Origin: Acidobacteriaceae bacterium
GTDB lineage: Bacteria; Acidobacteriota; Terriglobia; Terriglobales; Acidobacteriaceae
NCBI GenBank assembly: GCA_003156805.1
Contig: PMHV01000034.1
Coordinates: 103,785 to 167,784, forward strand
Direction of reading: 5' to 3'
DNA: 64,000 nucleotides
The position numbers were made by a program, and so were the translations under genes. Positions 45,380 to 53,826 of this stretch are shown in pieces. The notes below the pieces were generated by a model. It made no database searches. It had not been told where the DNA came from and saw only the letters and a list, made by a program, of their open reading frames with translations. Every line of letters begins with the position of its first letter. Position 1 is the first letter of the stretch.

Positions 45380-46243
45380 CTATTTGGAATCTCCACAGCC
45401 CTGTTCCGAACACTTCACCACGTCAGGCTTCTTGTCACCCTGATAGACCTCGACATTGAACGTACTGGGAGGGGGAAGTGGTGCTACGGTCTTTTTTACC
45501 GGACGAGGACGAGGCGCCACAACCGCAACCGGGGCGCTTATACCCTTGTAAAGCCCCTTGGCGCCGGCCGCGGCCACTTCATCCTGGCGCGTGTCGAGCG
45601 GATTGCGCAGCGAAAGCTGAATACGCCCTTCGTTACTGGCCAGAGTGAGGCGCTCGGCATCGTCGGGAGAAACCAAGAGCGTAATCACGGGCGTGTTTTG
45701 AGCTTCACCGGCGGCATTGCGTTCCAGGGTGTGGCCGGCGGCGATCACGGCCACATTCTGCAAAACCGTGGTGGTCTGGGACTCCGCCGCTCCTGCCGGA
45801 GTTCCGGTCAGCAACACATCGACGCGGGTTCCGGGGCCGACGAAGCCGGCGACCGAAACGATGTCATTGACGCGCACCGAGACCGCACGCATCCCCGGCG
45901 GAATCAGCGAAGGCAGGCCGGAACCGGCATTCTCCGCCGCCAGCTTGCTGGGCAGAATAAATTCTCCCTTGGCGATGGGAATCACCACTCCGCGCCCTAA
46001 CACCTGAGACCGTTTGCTGTAAATACCGCCGGGTAAGCCAGACGGCGGAAGCTTGGCGATACGCACGTCGTGCTCTTCAATTCGGGCGCCGACCTGGATG
46101 TCGTTGGCGGCCACGATCACGTCGGAGCCAGCCTCCGCGGTAGCGCCTGCTCTTCCTTGCAGATTCTTGTACACGAAGAGGCTGGCGAAGACCCCCAGGG
46201 CCAAGGCCAACGCTCCGATCATTAACAAACGCGTCCGGTTCAT
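45380..46243 (-). CDS. cpaB: Flp pilus assembly protein CpaB/RcpC
   Basis: 287 residues, start ATG 46243. One N-terminal membrane helix (LLMIGALALALGVFASLFVY) is followed by a SAF domain: VIVAANDIQVGARIEEHDVR and LGRGVVIPIAKGEFILPSKL, then VSVRVNDIVSVAGFVGPGTR. These are typical for CpaB/RcpC, a periplasmic factor that supports secretin function. A Pro-rich tail and a cysteine pair (VVKCSEQGCGDSK) end the chain. Second gene of the Tad unit, 91 bases after flp. Confidence 0.93.
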   Translation of the reverse strand: MNRTRLLMIGALALALGVFASLFVYKNLQGRAGATAEAGSDVIVAANDIQVGARIEEHDVRIAKLPPSGLPGGIYSKRSQVLGRGVVIPIAKGEFILPSKLAAENAGSGLPSLIPPGMRAVSVRVNDIVSVAGFVGPGTRVDVLLTGTPAGAAESQTTTVLQNVAVIAAGHTLERNAAGEAQNTPVITLLVSPDDAERLTLASNEGRIQLSLRNPLDTRQDEVAAAGAKGLYKGISAPVAVVAPRPRPVKKTVAPLPPPSTFNVEVYQGDKKPDVVKCSEQGCGDSK

Positions 46244-46334
46244 GATGCTCCGTTAACGGCGTGCCTTCGCGGGTCGCCCGCGCCGACAACCCGGCGCGAA
46301 CGGGTTCGTCTCGCAGCCACTTCCGGCGATATTC

Positions 46335-46496
46335 CTACTGAATTGAGCTGGCTACGTTGGAGAAGACGTTATTCGCGTTGGACCCGATCAGCCGGATGGT
46401 GCCGACAACGATCACCAGGATCACCGCCAGCATGACCGCGTATTCCGCGATATCTTGCCCCTCTTCGTCGTGCCACAATCTCAAAAGATGCTTCAT
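46335..46496 (-). CDS. flp: Flp/Fap type IVb pilin (prepilin)
   Basis: 53 residues from ATG 46496, with AGGAG at proper spacing; the longer frame to 46565 is not needed. The short leader MKHLLRLWHDEEG ends with the G at the cleavage site, and the mature start QDIAEYAVMLAVILVIVVGT has the E5-Y6 pair that defines Flp pilins. The rest is one hydrophobic helix and a short tail. It is the major subunit of the Tad pilus. A dedicated prepilin peptidase gene (cpaA/tadV) is not present in the window. Confidence 0.93.
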   Translation of the reverse strand: MKHLLRLWHDEEGQDIAEYAVMLAVILVIVVGTIRLIGSNANNVFSNVASSIQ

Positions 46497-46645
46497 AACT
46501 CCTAGCCTCCTGTTTTGGGACACCCCAGAGCATACATCACCTCGGCCCTGGCGCGACAGAAGCAAGGCACATTAGCGAGGCAACTGAGATCCCTTCGGCC
46601 TGTCTTCTCGCTGCGGGGAGGGAAGCTGTCTGGAATGCCTCTGTC

Positions 46646-46676
46646 ATCATACCCTGCAAAGCGTTCGTAGGTGTAA
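46646..46676 (-). promoter_or_regulatory. Possible promoter of the flp/Tad operon
   Basis: On the minus strand TTACAC (46671-46676) and TATGAT (46646-46651) are separated by 19 bases, about 150 bases upstream of the flp start. The -10 is good and the spacing a little long. It is offered as a candidate only. Confidence 0.25.
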
Positions 46677-46765
46677 TTAATTGCATGCCACCGGTAACCG
46701 TCGTGCAGGCTCTTGATCCCCGCTGTTTGACGGTCCCGGGATGGGTCGGTCGAATCGGACGAGTC

Positions 46766-48259
46766 TCACGGGGCCGGATGAGGAGGAGCGGCCAACACGA
46801 TGCTTTGGGCGTCCTCGTAGGCGATGGTCCAGCCCGGGGCTATCCGGAGACCAGTGGCCAGCGCGGAATCGGCGGGGACCAGCACGGTCCGGATTCCCCA
46901 TTGGTTCAGGGTCTGCCGCCAGTCACCTTTAAGCTGATAGGTGGCGGCGAACTGGTCGAGCAGTTGCCCGCCGTAAAGGTCGGCGCGACCATCAATGAAG
47001 ACGCGCTCGGACGGGTAGAGCCTCCATATCAGATACCCACCCCAGTCGTAGTGGTTGAAGATTGGGCCGCGAGGCGGGTGGGTCTGAAGAAACGCAACCG
47101 CACCAGCCGGGAAGCGATCGGCCTCGGCCTTGGGCTGACGATCTACCGCTTGCGCGACGCGGATGACGGCAAATACCCCCATCGCCAGAACAATTAGCGC
47201 ATTGAGGGCGGCGGCGGTGAGCCAATCTCCTGAGCTGGAGCGCGGTTTTGCGGAGGGCTGGTCGCTCTCCGTCCAGCGCTTTAAGGGCACCGAGATGAGA
47301 GGGGCCGCAATCAGAACGAACAAAGGGATCAGTCGAATCGAGGAAAGCGCGGCATATGTGCCCGCGAGCAAGAGCAATACATCGCGCGGGCGGACGCGCA
47401 AGCTGGACCAGCCCAGCGCGGCAATTGCGGCCAGCAGAAGAAGCAGGAAGGGCCAGTATTCGGCGTGATGGAAGTTAGGCGAAGCCCACTCGGCGATGTA
47501 ATTCTGCATAGCCTTCGAGCGCAACGTCTCAAGCGGATACGAAAACATGCGCATGCCGTTGGGATTCAGCGGCACCAGCAGCAAATTGAGCAGCAGCGCG
47601 AGCGCCAGCGCACGCAATCGCCGCTTCGGATTTCCGCACCGAGGCGATCGCGGGAGGCATTCGAGGGACTCTCCAACCAGAAACAGCGCCAGCAGAGCCA
47701 ATCCAAGTGCGAACCCGGCGTGCAAATTGACCCACAGCACAAGGATGGGGAGCGTCCACCATAGAAGCTTTTCATCGTTCCCCGAGCGCCCCCGTTCGGA
47801 CCGCTCAGGCTCGGACCGCTCAAGGATCAGCAGCCACAGGCTTGTGAGTAACAACGAAACTACCTGCGGACGTACTCCCCAGGTAGGGACCGTAGCCCAC
47901 GCCGCGCACAGAGTCACCACACCCGCCACGTAAGGTTCATCCGCACACCGCAGATAAAGCAGAAAAAATGCCAGGCAGGGAATCGCAGCGAAGGCCACAA
48001 TCAATCCGCCCCAACCGGCGGAGCGATAGAGTCCGTAGAACAGCAACTCAGTAAGCCACTCGTGCGCAACCCAGGGCTGTCCCGCACGAGTGTAAGAAAA
48101 CGGATCCGCATGGGGGACCGCCTTATGGGCAGCGATGTACTGGCCGGTTTTCAGGTGCCACCATACGTCGGCATCGGTCACCGTGCGCGCCGCCATGGCG
48201 AAGAGGCCGAGAAAAAGCACAGCCAGAAATGTGCGTCGGATGCTGAGGAGTTCCTTCAT
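46766..48259 (-). CDS. Polytopic membrane protein, paralogue of the gene at 30403 (GT-C candidate)
   Basis: 497 residues, start ATG 48259. About ten membrane segments. Landmarks: VWWHLKTGQYIAAHKAVPHA, GQPWVAHEWLTELLFYGLYR near the N-terminus, and a soluble C-terminal part with PIFNHYDWGGYLIWRLYPSE and VFIDGRADLYGGQLLDQF. The same motifs occur at 30403-32061, which shows common ancestry. The pattern fits GT-C glycosyltransferases in which an acidic residue (here D in TDADVWWH) sits next to helix 1. It lies just upstream of the pilin operon and 58 bases downstream of another glycosyltransferase-like gene on the same strand. Confidence 0.75.
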   Translation of the reverse strand: MKELLSIRRTFLAVLFLGLFAMAARTVTDADVWWHLKTGQYIAAHKAVPHADPFSYTRAGQPWVAHEWLTELLFYGLYRSAGWGGLIVAFAAIPCLAFFLLYLRCADEPYVAGVVTLCAAWATVPTWGVRPQVVSLLLTSLWLLILERSEPERSERGRSGNDEKLLWWTLPILVLWVNLHAGFALGLALLALFLVGESLECLPRSPRCGNPKRRLRALALALLLNLLLVPLNPNGMRMFSYPLETLRSKAMQNYIAEWASPNFHHAEYWPFLLLLLAAIAALGWSSLRVRPRDVLLLLAGTYAALSSIRLIPLFVLIAAPLISVPLKRWTESDQPSAKPRSSSGDWLTAAALNALIVLAMGVFAVIRVAQAVDRQPKAEADRFPAGAVAFLQTHPPRGPIFNHYDWGGYLIWRLYPSERVFIDGRADLYGGQLLDQFAATYQLKGDWRQTLNQWGIRTVLVPADSALATGLRIAPGWTIAYEDAQSIVLAAPPHPAP

Positions 48260-48317
48260 GCGGATTCGATGGTGAGGCTACATCCTGAAACAGCGCCGGG
48301 CCGAAAATTCCTGTCAA

Positions 48318-49211
48318 TCACGCTCGCTCCGGTCCCCCTCCAGGCTGTGAGCCGCGCTGCGACCCACGATACAACACGACCGCCAGCATGGGCAGGTATA
48401 CCGCAAGCACAGCCGCTCGTCCCACCTCAGTGAAATTCATGGGCTGATGGTACCAGCGCCAAATACCCGCGCCCCAACTGAACAGCACCGTGACGAGAAT
48501 CTGACGCCGCGACTTGGGAATCAGCCAGAGAATGAAGCTATCGAAGAACCAGCGCTGCGGCATGAGCGCGGTCAGCAGCAGAAACCATGCGTCGCGATCA
48601 CGATAGCGCAGCAAGGCAAGCACTAACAGCGGTCCGGGAAGCACAAATAATGGGATGAAGTGCGGGTAGTTGTGGGTTTGTCCCAGCCAGAGCAGCGGCC
48701 ACCGTGGCAATAGCGCAAGACTGAGCCCGGCCAAAAAAACGCAGGCCAACAATCCTCGGCGGCTCAGGCGCGTCAGAAAAACGGGCAGCCCGATTTGGGG
48801 TTTAGCCATGGTTACCGGCAGGAGCAGTGGAAAGAACGCACTCGCAGTGATGATGGTGGACCACTGTGCCGTCAGCACGCCCGCCCAATAGGGATAAGCC
48901 AGAAAAATCAACAATCTGGTATAGCCATGGCGGATGAGGCCGAAGGCCAGCAGTGCCGAACTGATTCCGTAGAATAGGCCGGCGGCGATTTCCGGCGGCA
49001 CGCGCACAAATGGAAGAGCGAAGATCCCCGCAGTCAGCGGATACTGCTCGAGCGGAGTATCGTAAGGATTCTGGTGCGCGAGCCAGCGCTGCGCCAGGTG
49101 GATCGCCCAGCGGAAGTCTCCGGCATTTTGATGCAGACGCGTCAGCAAGAACCAGCAGAAAGTTCCACTGGCGGTGCCGATCAGGGCCGAAACTGCGAGA
49201 CGTTTTCGCAT
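48318..49211 (-). CDS. GT87/DUF2029-like membrane glycosyltransferase candidate
   Basis: 297 residues from ATG 49211; upstream in-frame sequence to 49460 lies in the divergent gene and is rejected. Eight or so membrane helices. DFRWAIHLAQRWLAHQNPYD near residue 30 corresponds to the DUF2029/GT87 motif in which a D and an aromatic follow the first helix. YPLTAGIFALPFVRVPPEIA and MAKPQIGLPVFLTRL are typical later segments. GT87 members transfer mannose or arabinose from polyprenyl phosphate donors. It shares a 29-base divergent intergenic gap with the next gene, which has the same fold, and is co-directional with the GT-C candidate downstream. Donor and acceptor are unknown. Confidence 0.72.
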   Translation of the reverse strand: MRKRLAVSALIGTASGTFCWFLLTRLHQNAGDFRWAIHLAQRWLAHQNPYDTPLEQYPLTAGIFALPFVRVPPEIAAGLFYGISSALLAFGLIRHGYTRLLIFLAYPYWAGVLTAQWSTIITASAFFPLLLPVTMAKPQIGLPVFLTRLSRRGLLACVFLAGLSLALLPRWPLLWLGQTHNYPHFIPLFVLPGPLLVLALLRYRDRDAWFLLLTALMPQRWFFDSFILWLIPKSRRQILVTVLFSWGAGIWRWYHQPMNFTEVGRAAVLAVYLPMLAVVLYRGSQRGSQPGGGPERA

Positions 49212-49240
49212 GGACCGATGTCGCTCCGAACAGTTGTAAC

Positions 49241-50560
49241 ATGAGGAGTTTGTTTCTACGCTTGCTGAAACGCCCTCAACTCGTTTTCCTTTTCGGTGCG
49301 GCCATTCTTGCGGCGAGCATGTGGTTCTACGTGGACCGGATTCTGGTGAGCCACCAGATCGCGGATGCGGTGGCGCAGGGCCGGCCGCGGGGAAATCTCT
49401 CCGATCTTTATCCGCGCTGGCTGGGAGCCCGCGAATTGCTGATGCATCGCCGCAACCCATACGGTGAAGATATTGCCGCCGAAATCCAACAAGGATATTA
49501 CGGCCGCGTTTTGGACCCGTCGCGCCCCAATGATCCCAAGGATCGACAGGGATTCGCCTATCCGGTCTACGTGGTTTTTCTGCTGGCTCCGCTGATCGGC
49601 CTTCCGTTTCATGTGGTGCAGATTTGTTTTTATTGGGTTCTGTTCGGTTTGATGGCAGCCGGCGTTTGGCTGTGGCTGCACGCGTTGCGATGGAACGTAA
49701 ATGCCATCGGAATCGCTGCGGTTGTTCTCCTCACGCTGGGAAGCTTTCCGGTGGTGCAAGGCATCAAGTTGCAACAGCTAAGCCTTGTTGTGGCGGCGTT
49801 GCTGGCCGCCGCAGCCGCCAGCGTGGCAAGCGGCCTGCTATTTTGCGGCGGAGTTTTGCTCGCACTGGCAACCATCAAGCCGCAACTGGCTTGGCCTTTG
49901 GTGGCATGGCTGCTCCTATGGGCGGTTAGCGAATGGCGCGTACGGCGAAGCTTTGTTTTTGGATTCGGGTTCGCGATGGCGCTGCTGCTGGCAGGTGCGG
50001 AAATTGTCTTGCCCGGCTGGCTGCCGATGTTTGTGGCTGCGATTCGGCAATACCACCGGTACACGCAGAACCAGTCGGTTCTGGATCAGCTTGTGAATTG
50101 GGCGCTGGGACGATTTGGCGGGCAAATCCTGGGGTGGGCGGCAGTGTTTAGTTGCGGGGTTGTCCTATGGCCGACTCGTCGCGAGCCCGCGACCGCCGCG
50201 AGTTTCGGCCGCGCGACAGCGCTTGTCTTGGCATTAACTGTACTCGTCGTGCCCATGTTTGCTCCGTATAACCAGGTGCTGCTGTTGCCTTCGCTTCTGC
50301 TGATGGCGAGAGATGGCAGGGCTCTCACCCTGCGATTGAGAGGCGGCCGTGTTGCCTATATGGCCTGCGCGTTCGCGCTGGCCTGGCAATGGATTGCGAC
50401 CATCGGTCTTACGGCGGCATATTGGATTTCTCCTGCATGGGCGCTCGCGGGCTGGACACTGCCGCTCCTCACCACGTTTGCTTTGCCAGTGTTGGTCTTC
50501 GCATTGACGTGGATGAATGTTTGGAGCGCGCAGGGCCGTTTTGCCAGATCTCAATCCTGA
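49241..50560 (+). CDS. GT87/DUF2029-like membrane glycosyltransferase candidate
   Basis: 439 residues from ATG 49241. Longer in-frame sequence to 49010 lies in the opposite gene and is rejected. An N-terminal helix (LVFLFGAAILAASMWFYV) is followed by NLSDLYPRWLGARELLMHRR and NPYGEDI, the DUF2029 landmark. VYVVFLLAPLIGLPFHVVQI, LQQLSLVVAALLAAAAASVA and TIKPQLAWPLVAWLL (the KPQ motif) follow. About ten helices. A probable polyprenyl-phosphate-dependent hexosyltransferase in the inner membrane. Convergent with the third family member, 24 bases away, and divergent from the first. Confidence 0.75.
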   Translation: MRSLFLRLLKRPQLVFLFGAAILAASMWFYVDRILVSHQIADAVAQGRPRGNLSDLYPRWLGARELLMHRRNPYGEDIAAEIQQGYYGRVLDPSRPNDPKDRQGFAYPVYVVFLLAPLIGLPFHVVQICFYWVLFGLMAAGVWLWLHALRWNVNAIGIAAVVLLTLGSFPVVQGIKLQQLSLVVAALLAAAAASVASGLLFCGGVLLALATIKPQLAWPLVAWLLLWAVSEWRVRRSFVFGFGFAMALLLAGAEIVLPGWLPMFVAAIRQYHRYTQNQSVLDQLVNWALGRFGGQILGWAAVFSCGVVLWPTRREPATAASFGRATALVLALTVLVVPMFAPYNQVLLLPSLLLMARDGRALTLRLRGGRVAYMACAFALAWQWIATIGLTAAYWISPAWALAGWTLPLLTTFALPVLVFALTWMNVWSAQGRFARSQS

Positions 50561-50584
50561 CGGGACGACTGCCTCACCGGACCT

Positions 50585-51874
50585 CTAATTGACCGATGCG
50601 GCCCGGTTTTGCCTCAACATGCTGGTCTCGATCACGAACACCGCCAGCATCGGAACGACTACTAGAACGTATTCGTGCGCGCGCAATGCCGCCAGGTGCA
50701 ATGGTGGCAGAAGCAGGATTGCGAGCAGACTTGCAGCAAGCCAATGCACGGCCGGCTCGCCCGGCGGTATTTTCAGTTGGAGGTGGCGCAACAGCAGAGA
50801 CATCGGCAACAGCAGAAGGCTGAGGTCGTGCGGGTTCAGGTGATAGCTGACCAGCAGCGCAAACAGCACCGAATTGCTGAAGGCGAGGTTGAAGGTGGCT
50901 GAATTTGTGGTCTTCCGGAGGCCGCGAATGGGAACCGATTTGTACGCCTGCTTCCATCCCATGCCCGTCGTCAGCAATGCGGCTCCGGACGAGATCGCGA
51001 TGGCGATGAGAACGAAAGCCGAACCGTCGCCGTGGACGAAAAAGTAGAGCAGACCGCGAAAATTGGCCATGGCTTGCGGATCGACTCCTGCGAACGGCTG
51101 CTCCTGAAGGCGAAACAAGAATCGCGGATAGGCGATGAAGACAGACCATCCGGAGATAACGCCCGACAATGCGGCGAGCGCAGCCGCCACGAAGGCAAAG
51201 CCGTACAAGAAACTGTTCCCCTTTCTTTGCATCCCTCTCTGCATCGCTTTTTGCTTTGCCGCGACTTGCATGGTGATTACCAGCACCAGCGGCAGCACGA
51301 TTTGGAACTTGAACAGTCCCAGGCCGAGCCAGCATCCCGCGGCGAAAGCCCGTTCTCGTTTGAGAGCGGCAAACGTAAGCGTGACCAGCAACAGCAGCAG
51401 CACCGAGTCCTGACCCTGCAAAAAGCAGAGCATGACGGGAACAAACGTCAGCGAGGCTGCGAGCAGCAGTTGCCAACGCCACTTCGTTAAGACCTCGCAG
51501 GCTATTTTCCGCGCGACTAATGCGAGGACCGCCAGATTGATCAGACACCACAGCAAGTACGCCCGCTTCAGCGGCAGCCAGCCCACGGCGAGGTAGGCCA
51601 GAGTCTCAAAGGGCGGATGAATAAAGAGCGTACCGACCCTTCCGGCGCAGCGCACTTGGAACTCGCGCTGGAAATCAGCGTCATACAGCTGGTGTCCATG
51701 GCCTTCGATCAGCATGCGCGATGCGCAGTAGAAATCCGGGAAATCGGTGCCCTGCGCCGACATGGAAAAACGGGCGTAGAAAAACCCAGCCACGGCGGCG
51801 AGCAGGACGAGTACCATGGCGGTGTTCGCCCAACGATTGAGCCGGTGGCTTTGATTTGTGGCCGGATCTGGCAC
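50585..51874 (-). CDS. GT87/DUF2029-like membrane glycosyltransferase candidate
   Basis: 429 residues, start ATG 51874. The N-terminal helix (AMVLVLLAAVAGFFYARFS) is followed by DFPDFYCASRMLIEGHGHQL and YD, which is the clearest DUF2029/GT87 motif of the three. IHPPFETLAYLAVGWLPLKR, FLQGQDSVLLLLLVTLTFA and LGLGLFKFQIVLPLVLVI (the K-x-Q/FKFQ variant of the KPQ segment) are other landmarks. About ten helices. A gene of the same fold lies next to it on the opposite strand, so this is a local family expansion. It is divergent from the FHA-phosphatase gene. Confidence 0.78.
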   Translation of the reverse strand: MPDPATNQSHRLNRWANTAMVLVLLAAVAGFFYARFSMSAQGTDFPDFYCASRMLIEGHGHQLYDADFQREFQVRCAGRVGTLFIHPPFETLAYLAVGWLPLKRAYLLWCLINLAVLALVARKIACEVLTKWRWQLLLAASLTFVPVMLCFLQGQDSVLLLLLVTLTFAALKRERAFAAGCWLGLGLFKFQIVLPLVLVITMQVAAKQKAMQRGMQRKGNSFLYGFAFVAAALAALSGVISGWSVFIAYPRFLFRLQEQPFAGVDPQAMANFRGLLYFFVHGDGSAFVLIAIAISSGAALLTTGMGWKQAYKSVPIRGLRKTTNSATFNLAFSNSVLFALLVSYHLNPHDLSLLLLPMSLLLRHLQLKIPPGEPAVHWLAASLLAILLLPPLHLAALRAHEYVLVVVPMLAVFVIETSMLRQNRAASVN

Positions 51875-52041
51875 GCCGCCGAAGTCTACCGAAGGCTCGG
51901 GGCAAGCGCCAGCAGCGCTTTCGGCGAAACCACTTCCGCCGGGGCGCGATTCCTGTCATTATTCATATCGGCACGATTTCGAAAACCGGCTGCGCCTCGG
52001 CCGGTTTCGGTTCCGCGCCACATCAGTCAGCGCCACAGCCT

Positions 52042-53715
52042 ATGGCCTTGAATGCAATAAGCCACCCGCAGTCTTCCGGTTCCGGCGTGTTTCCGGCGCT
52101 GGTGCTGGTGCAGGGGAACGAGCAAAGAAATATCGTTCTCAACCGCACGCCGTTCAGCGTCGGCCGCAAAGTCGATAAAGATCTGGTGATCGCCGACCCG
52201 CGGGTATCGCGCGACCATGCGCAAATCGTTCTCGAGGAAGACGGGTTTTTTCTCGTCGATCAGGGCAGCAAACACGGGACGTTCGTCAACGGGGAGCGGA
52301 TTCAGCGGCAGAGGCTGGAGCGCAACGACCGCCTGGAATTCGGAGCGCGAGATTCTACCTACGCTATTTTCAACCCTGCCCACCAAAGCTCGAACACGGC
52401 GCGCGAGTTTCTGAGCCAGATTTCCGGCATCCAGATTTCTCAGGAAGCCAACGACCTGGAGAAGCTGACTCTGTTCCTCGAAGCGGCACGCAAGCTGAAC
52501 ACCGCCGGTGTGCTGGACGAGATCCTGATGACCATGCTGGAGGTTACGCTGCGGCTCACGCGCGCAGAGCGCGGCTATGTCTTTCTCAAAGACGACGACG
52601 GCAAGCTTCGGCTGGTGGCGGGACGAAACTCCAAGGGCGAGTCGCTGCTCGACGACAGCACCATTTCCCACTCCGCGCTGGAAGAATCGCTGCGCTCAAA
52701 TTCCGAGTTTCTGCTTACCGACACCGGCAGTTCGATGGATCTTGTTGGCCGGCAGAGTATTGTGGCTTACGATTTGCGCACCGTGATTTGCATTCCGCTG
52801 CGGAAGAGACAGGTGCAGGCGACGCGCGACGCGCAGGCGCCAGTGGCCGGCGCGGCGGGAGTGATGGGTGTCTTGTATGTGGACTCCCGCTTCGTTTCGC
52901 GCGATATTGCCGGCGTCGGTCATGACATTCTGCGCGCGATTGCCACGGAAGCCGCTTCGCTGATGGAAAACGCGCGGCTGGTGCAGGCCGAAGAAGAATC
53001 CCGGCGCTACCAGCAGGAACTCACCATTGCAGCTTCGATCCAGCAGCGGTTGATGCAGGTGAAGATTCCGGAAGTGCCGTTCGCCAAGCTGCGGGGAAAG
53101 AATCTATCTTGCAAGGAAATCGGCGGAGACTTCTTCGATGCGGTCAATACCAAAGAAGGGCTTGCCATTGTGCTTGCCGATGTCAGCGGCAAGGGAGTGT
53201 CGGCCGCCCTATTGGCGTCTACGTTGCAGGGAATGATCTATTCGCATCTGAGCGCGGGGATGCCGCTGCTCGAAGTTGTGACTGCGGTGAACCGTTTTTT
53301 CACCGACAAGCTGGTAGGTGAGAAGTATGCGACGTTGCTTCTCGCGCGTCTGCGCCGCGACGGCGACCTCGAATATGTGAACTGCGGCCATGTGCCTCCA
53401 TTGCTGGTGTGTGCCGGCGAAGTAATCCGTCCTCCCCACGGCAACGTGCCGGTCGGTTTACTTCCCGACGCGACGTTTGAGAGTTCGCGCTGCCAGCTCA
53501 ACTCGGGCGATCGATTTATCCTGGTGACCGATGGCGTCACCGAAGCCGAGAACGCCATGGGAGATTTCTTCGAAGACTCGCGGCTGGAAGCGGCCGCGGC
53601 CAAAGCCCCGAATCTGGAAGGGATTTTTTCGGCGGTGTCGGAGTTCTGCGCGGGAAATCCACTCAATGACGACTGCACGGTGGTGGAGTTGATCTATACG
53701 GATACCAGCACTTAG
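52042..53715 (+). CDS. FHA-GAF-SpoIIE/PP2C-type protein phosphatase
   Basis: 557 residues from ATG 52042. An in-frame extension to 51856 overlaps the divergent gene and is basic and improbable. The FHA domain (about 15-110) shows FSVGRKVDKDLVIADPRVSR, DHAQIVLEEDG and GSKHGTFVNG, the phosphothreonine-binding loop residues. A GAF domain spans about 150-330 (LRLTRAERGYVFLKDDDGKL). The PP2C/SpoIIE domain (about 360-555) has CKEIGGDFFDAV, IVLADVSGKGVSAALLAST, GHVPPLLVC and DRFILVTDGVTEAEN, with the metal-binding Asp residues. It would remove phosphate from serine/threonine proteins after docking to phosphothreonine, perhaps those modified by the kinase at 3632. Confidence 0.9.
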   Translation: MALNAISHPQSSGSGVFPALVLVQGNEQRNIVLNRTPFSVGRKVDKDLVIADPRVSRDHAQIVLEEDGFFLVDQGSKHGTFVNGERIQRQRLERNDRLEFGARDSTYAIFNPAHQSSNTAREFLSQISGIQISQEANDLEKLTLFLEAARKLNTAGVLDEILMTMLEVTLRLTRAERGYVFLKDDDGKLRLVAGRNSKGESLLDDSTISHSALEESLRSNSEFLLTDTGSSMDLVGRQSIVAYDLRTVICIPLRKRQVQATRDAQAPVAGAAGVMGVLYVDSRFVSRDIAGVGHDILRAIATEAASLMENARLVQAEEESRRYQQELTIAASIQQRLMQVKIPEVPFAKLRGKNLSCKEIGGDFFDAVNTKEGLAIVLADVSGKGVSAALLASTLQGMIYSHLSAGMPLLEVVTAVNRFFTDKLVGEKYATLLLARLRRDGDLEYVNCGHVPPLLVCAGEVIRPPHGNVPVGLLPDATFESSRCQLNSGDRFILVTDGVTEAENAMGDFFEDSRLEAAAAKAPNLEGIFSAVSEFCAGNPLNDDCTVVELIYTDTST

Positions 53716-53797
53716 CCCGGCAGTGTCACGGCGCGCTAAGGGTCGCGCGCAATCAAGGACGCGAAAGATCTTTCCGCCAGCGCAAGAGAACTCCAGA

Positions 53798-53825
53798 TTT
53801 GTCCAACCAGGTTTGTCCAACCAGG
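53798..53825. repeat. Two-copy 14-bp tandem repeat at the 3' end of the glucoamylase gene
   Basis: TTTGTCCAACCAGG is repeated at 53798 and 53812 and followed by TTTATTCAACGG, a degenerate third copy that contains the stop codon. The 3' ends of two convergent genes meet here. No hairpin was found. Confidence 0.6.
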
Positions 53826-53826
53826 T

